Shown here: positions 61,251 through 64,000 of the stretch, one piece after another
Layout: each line of letters begins with the position of its first letter
Numbering within the stretch: the stretch's first letter is position 1
Assembly: GCA_023333565.1 (NCBI GenBank)
Contig: JAJKFH010003575.1
Span: 558,001-622,000 of the forward strand
Source: Puffinus mauretanicus
Taxonomy: Eukaryota; Chordata; Aves; Procellariiformes; Procellariidae
Direction: 5' to 3'
Length of the DNA: 64,000 nucleotides
Made by a program: the position numbers and the translations under genes
Notes under the pieces: model-generated
Seen by the model: only the letters and a program-made list of their open reading frames with translations
What the model was told of the DNA's origin: nothing
The model's database searches: none

Positions 61251-64000
61251 GAGGGAAGCTAGTCAGCAACCTGCTGGTATTTGTTTGAGAAGAAAGGCCT
61301 GAAGATAAGAAAAACACTAATAGAGAGACATTTCACAGACGTGCGGAAAAAAAAAAAAAATCACCTTATTATTATAAAAGTTTTCCACTGCAAAAAAAAT
61401 ACATTATTATATATGTCCACACGCTGGGGCAAAGCTCAGTGCATAGCACCTTTGGGTCTGCTCATGAGAGAGGGTAGTGGGATGGGTCCTGATGAGAGGT
61501 GAGACATTGGTCCACTAAGGCCATCTGTGGGTTTTTCCATAGCCTGCATGAAAAGGACTTCTGCATCCTTCCTGACCTGGAAGCCACAGGTTTCCCAGCT
61601 GTGCTTCCCACCATCTGAATGATTTGGTGAGGGTAATGCATTTTCCCCAACACAGAAGCACTCCCTCGTGGTTTTTAGACTGGCTGCTTAGTACCAATAC
61701 AAAATCGACCGTTGCTGGATGATCTTCTAGTCACTTGGATCCAGTATGGTCTTCCTTGCTTCAGCAAAAGACTTGTGTGCTTAGAAGCTCTATTATAAAA
61801 GTCCACCTGAAAAAGCAGAGTATGGGAGATGCATCATCTATGCAAGAGTCAGAATTCATCTTCCTCTGCTACGGGTGCTCGTCCCCACTTCTCCATAAAT
61901 AGGAGCTTTTCATTTTCCTCATCCACCAGCATTTTACATTACCCTCTGAAATGTAAGCTGGATGGCAACCATGGCAATTTAATAAACACCAGGACACTAA
62001 CCATGTCATCCCCATGACTCACAGCCAGTTTGTGTTTGGTTCCCTACAGGACGTCCCATGGTTGCCAGGAGTCTCATTAGGGTTTCCACCACCTGTCCTT
62101 AGAGACCATTAGAATATGACAGAAAGTGCGTTGGATTAAATATCAGGAAATATTATCTTTGCTCAGTTCCATTTCTCAAAACCCCTGTGATGTTCACCAG
62201 GAGAGCTGCTATCCTAAGCAAGGTTAACTTGCTGCTTACAGGCAGAAATTAATTATGTTTCACTGCTTGCATTCCCTCCAATCCTCATTTCCCTTATATA
62301 CGCTGCCTTCAGTGGTAAACTTAAGCACTTTATTCCATTACAGGAAACTACCATCTTTCCTCCTGCTCATAAGGACAAATAACAGGATTTTCCACAAATA
62401 TTTTAACCAGTGAACTTAATCCCATCGCAGTTTCTTCAACCGTGGACTTTGGAGCTAAGATGCTTCTGAAAAGAATAATAATAGGTTTTTGATTCCTATG
62501 CGTATCACTTATAAAATCTTGCCCTTTAAGAGTTGCAAAAAAACATATAAAAAATTAAACTGGACTTTGACCAGAACCTTTTTTTTGTTCACTCTTGGAC
62601 ATCACTTCAAATGTCAAGGCATGAACGGCAGAATAAGAAACTAAATGCAGATTGGTAAAAAGCATCATTTCTCTTTTCCATTTAAGTCTGAGAAAGAAGC
62701 AAGAATTCATTTTTATAATGTCATGGTACATAGCATGACCAGATTAAAGAATTTTGGGGTTTTCTGGTAGTAATTTGATTTTTTGAGCTATTTCCTTTGT
62801 CAAGGGATCATGAAGGAGACCAGCCTGCCACCAAGCTCAAACTGCAACATAAAAAAGTGATTAAGTATTATTGTTCTTTCACAGGAAACCGTGTTTACAG
62901 CGGGATGCAGTTTGTGCTGTTCCGGCTTGGGTTCGCTGTGAAACATCTGCGTAGGATTGTTTATGCTCCTGCAAAACAAGAGCGAGCTTGCAGCATGGCT
63001 GCAGAAGCCTGGCTTCATTCCTAGAGAGCTTCATGCAGGTGGCATCCGATAAAGACACTCGACCCTTTGATTTGTCTTTTACGTCAATAAGTATATGTTT
63101 TCGGGGGGGCGGAGGATCATCTGTTTAATTCAAAACGCACGTACGTTTTCTGCCAGCTCAGTCCTTCAGCATCTATAAAAGAGAAATACCAAACATACAA
63201 CATTATGGGCTCATGTTTCAGAAATGAAGCATTCAATTAAACGGGTCAGTCTTCCCCAAACAGCCGTCTTTCTCCGCTTCCATTATAATCAAGTTCCATT
63301 ATTTTGACAAAACTTTTTTTTTTTTTTTTTTACAAAACAATAAATTCTCAGTAGCTGAACCTAAAAGCAATCAGAAGTTGAAGCTGTGGCACAGAAACCC
63401 ATGGAAATCCAACTAGTGGCCTTTAGTTTCTTGGTTTATCCCATTCACACCAGATGTGGCCCTGAGCTCCTCGTTGTTCTTAGTGCATTAGAAATCTCAG
63501 GGACTCCTTGCTTTTTTATTACCACAAACCAGCAGGATCCCACATAATTCAGAAGAGACTGGTGTCACCTAAATAGTAACGGAAAACTAAAATTGTGTGC
63601 TAACACAGGACTGTAGGGGAGAGAAAGCAGGAGCGAGTCCCAGAGTTGCTTCACAAGCATCCTCTGTGGTGACTCCTCTCTGGTCAGGAGAAGATGGATC
63701 AGCACAAGGCACTGACATTAAAAGAAAACTTTTCAAAAACGGATGGTTTGTGGAAGAACAGGATGAATTCAAACACACCACGACAACAAAGTGGGAACGT
63801 CACTGCCACAAACCCGGAGGAACAAGCCCGTAGCCAAGACACCATGCTCAGCATGGAGCGTGTTGTGTCAACACACAGCTAGGCTGGGTCCCTGCCAAGC
63901 CAACCAGAAGGTATCTGCACTAAGCTCTCTTGGGTTGGATTATTTATGTTTTGGTATTAAAATCTGACAAATAAACCTAACAATATTTTTGGCAAGACTC
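61251..64000. other. Unannotated noncoding DNA to window end
   Basis: Simple tracts only: A14 at 61347-61360 and T18 at 63314-63331. Open frames of up to 78 codons near 63597-63833 have no motif. The sequence 'ccctctgaaatgtaagctgg ... aataaa' near 61942-61984 slightly resembles an L2 end, but too weakly to call. Confidence 0.4.

Noticed and set aside
61942..61990. Possible second L2 3' end (gaaatgtaagctgg ... aataaa)
   Set aside because: Only two short blocks resemble the consensus and the intervening sequence does not.
1..64000. CRISPR array, bacterial operon, phage or plasmid functions
   Set aside because: The repeats are avian retroelements, there are no dense long reading frames with ribosome-binding sites, and no regularly spaced direct repeats with unique spacers were seen.
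1..64000. tRNA, rRNA or snRNA genes
   Set aside because: No cloverleaf with conserved A- and B-box spacing and no rRNA core motif was found by eye; a covariance-model scan would be decisive.

Overview
The window looks like bird (avian, probably neoavian) nuclear DNA, intergenic or intronic. The evidence is the repeats. There are four clear CR1 LINE 3' ends in minus orientation, all beginning with the antisense form of the ATTCTATG terminal repeat, plus one short CR1 tail and one old, decayed CR1. There are two copies of an ERVL-type LTR whose sequence I know from many bird genomes, and a background of ancient amniote MIR/L2-like remnants. Base composition is moderately AT-rich, with A- or T-tracts and little CpG outside a few patches. 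I found no host protein-coding gene, tRNA, rRNA, CRISPR array or bacterial-type operon that I can support. The longest open frames (194, 175, 172 and 160 codons) are about what chance gives in 64 kb over six frames, and none reads as a known protein.

Layout. 0-10 kb: mostly unique DNA, a 120-base (GGAGAA)n purine tract near 1.2 kb, a CpG-enriched stretch at about 6.0-7.3 kb holding a TATA-like box and a perfect stem-loop, and an old antisense CR1 at 9.2-10.1 kb. 10-22.5 kb: unique DNA, interrupted by a 70-base LTR remnant at 13.77 kb that keeps both LTR ends and a perfect 5-base target-site duplication, next to another CpG-dense patch. 22.5-37.2 kb: the CR1-rich part (22.6, 30.5, 34.4 and 37.0 kb), with ancient MIR-like pieces and a palindromic amniote repeat at 23.7 kb. 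37-49 kb: AT-rich, with more MIR-like pieces, an (AAAAT)n repeat and the longest but unrecognised open frame. 49-52 kb: a full-length solo LTR with a CRE and TATA-like promoter, then an AATAAA-plus-A-tract signature. 52-64 kb: mostly unique DNA with an 87-base imperfect duplication, an L2-like 3' end, a short CR1 tail and a MIR-like remnant.

There are no genes here that work together. The best leads are (i) the miniature LTR, which appears to have lost its interior between short repeats while keeping its insertion footprint, (ii) the CpG-dense patches as candidate regulatory elements, and (iii) the uniform minus orientation of all six CR1 copies, which would fit an intron of a plus-strand gene but is only weak evidence. 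Repeat families were named from remembered consensus sequences, because no database search was possible.
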